DNA of 53,489 nt from Gammaproteobacteria bacterium (GTDB taxonomy: Bacteria; Pseudomonadota; Gammaproteobacteria; SZUA-21), in contig QILK01000011.1 of NCBI GenBank assembly GCA_003233345.1, positions 1-53,489 of the forward strand. Reading direction: 5' to 3'. A program made the translations under genes and the position numbers. Each line of letters starts with the position of its first letter. Position 1 is the first letter of the stretch. The notes under the pieces are model-generated. The model was not told where the DNA came from. It worked only from the letters and a program-made list of their open reading frames with translations, and searched no databases. Below are positions 53,041 to 53,489 of this stretch, piece by piece.

Positions 53041-53489
53041 GACCTTTTCCTCCGACTCTATTTATTAAAATTTATACGTCAGTTTAGGTTTTAATCCGCG
53101 CTTACAATAACAAACCTGGTTAGACGTTTCCTTTTAACTGATATATTCATCTGGTCTAGTGAATGAATCAGTATTATTTTATTGGTAATCGAATGTCTCT
53201 TTTATTATTTAATTCCGATACCCTTTATTTGATCATCATTATATACAGTTTAACGTCTAACATAAAGCCACAGAAGACACGCTTATTATTATCCGCTGGT
53301 TAACAAATAAATTCCCTGCGCAATAAAGCAAACGTAACTAACCGATGTTAATAGAATTTTAAACAATAACCTTATTTAAATAAAACCCATTTTAAATAAA
53401 GGAAACAAAAAATGTGTATTTAAGCACTGGCTAATTTATAAATATTGTAAAACACTGCTATGACGCCTAAAACACACAAAGCAATTGCT
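53041..53489. other. Gene-free right edge
   Basis: 449 AT-rich bases to the window end hold no supported gene. They include the promoter of the 78-aa gene. I see no repeat, hairpin or RNA that I can defend; a gene could begin beyond the edge. Confidence 0.45.

Overview
The window reads as chromosomal DNA of a free-living, AT-leaning gammaproteobacterium. The evidence is gene order and family membership: rppH-ptsP, ampD-ampE, mpl-ubiX, argE/argA, rubredoxin/thiD/thiE/hemL, a GcvR-like repressor, exonuclease I, a YgiM-type SH3 protein and a CpdA-type phosphodiesterase. A DsrC/TusE-like protein and an exported DsrE-like protein hint at sulfur chemistry but do not prove a sulfur-oxidising lifestyle. 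I cannot name the genus. No rRNA, tRNA or CRISPR array was seen.

Layout. 1-1550: accessory DNA that looks like an integron cassette array without an integrase. Three small leftward genes (unknown, DUF1877/YfbM, HEAT repeat) are separated by attC-like recombination sites. 1950-6110: small regulator modules: an HxlR regulator divergent from a short-chain dehydrogenase, a TetR regulator divergent from a duplicated Cys-Cys protein with twin operators between them, a REP cluster, and a small gene preceded by four TTCAG repeats at exact 11-bp steps. 6120-13620: a DUF4139 secreted protein, ptsP and rppH (nitrogen PTS and RNA decay), a HAD phosphatase and a 514-aa orphan. 13620-19270: DsrC-like protein, ParA-like ATPase, exported DsrE-like protein, a metallo-beta-lactamase hydrolase with exonuclease I, and a cobalamin adenosyltransferase, with REP/BIME elements on both sides. 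19277-27000: deoxyinosine glycosylase, deformylase, GcvR-like repressor, ampD-ampE, a YbaK-HDOD fusion, the SH3 protein and ilvD.

27271-33881: a 1076-aa STAND/BTAD regulator, a 5'-truncated outer-membrane barrel remnant, and argE and argA with a REP pair and a long hairpin between them. 34011-41910: unknown gene, O-methyltransferase, CpdA-like phosphodiesterase, rubredoxin, then a tight rightward run thiD-thiE-hemL-DedA/PAP2/LssY fusion-DUF817. 41941-49052: DoxX-type membrane protein, mpl-ubiX (leftward), a Cfa-type lipid methyltransferase paired with a flavin-dependent lipid reductase, and a phosphodiester glycosidase-like protein. 49216-53489: histidine decarboxylase overlapping a two-ACT-domain protein, a Sel1-repeat protein, an exported-protein gene broken by a one-base slip in an A tract, and one small unknown gene.

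A dispersed GTAG-type REP repeat family links the regions; at least six loci carry it, several as inverted pairs (BIME-like). The least explained parts are the 11-bp-periodic array before 5715, the TetR/Cys-Cys module, the integrase-less cassette array, the decarboxylase-ACT pair and the slippery-site gene at 51933-52519.
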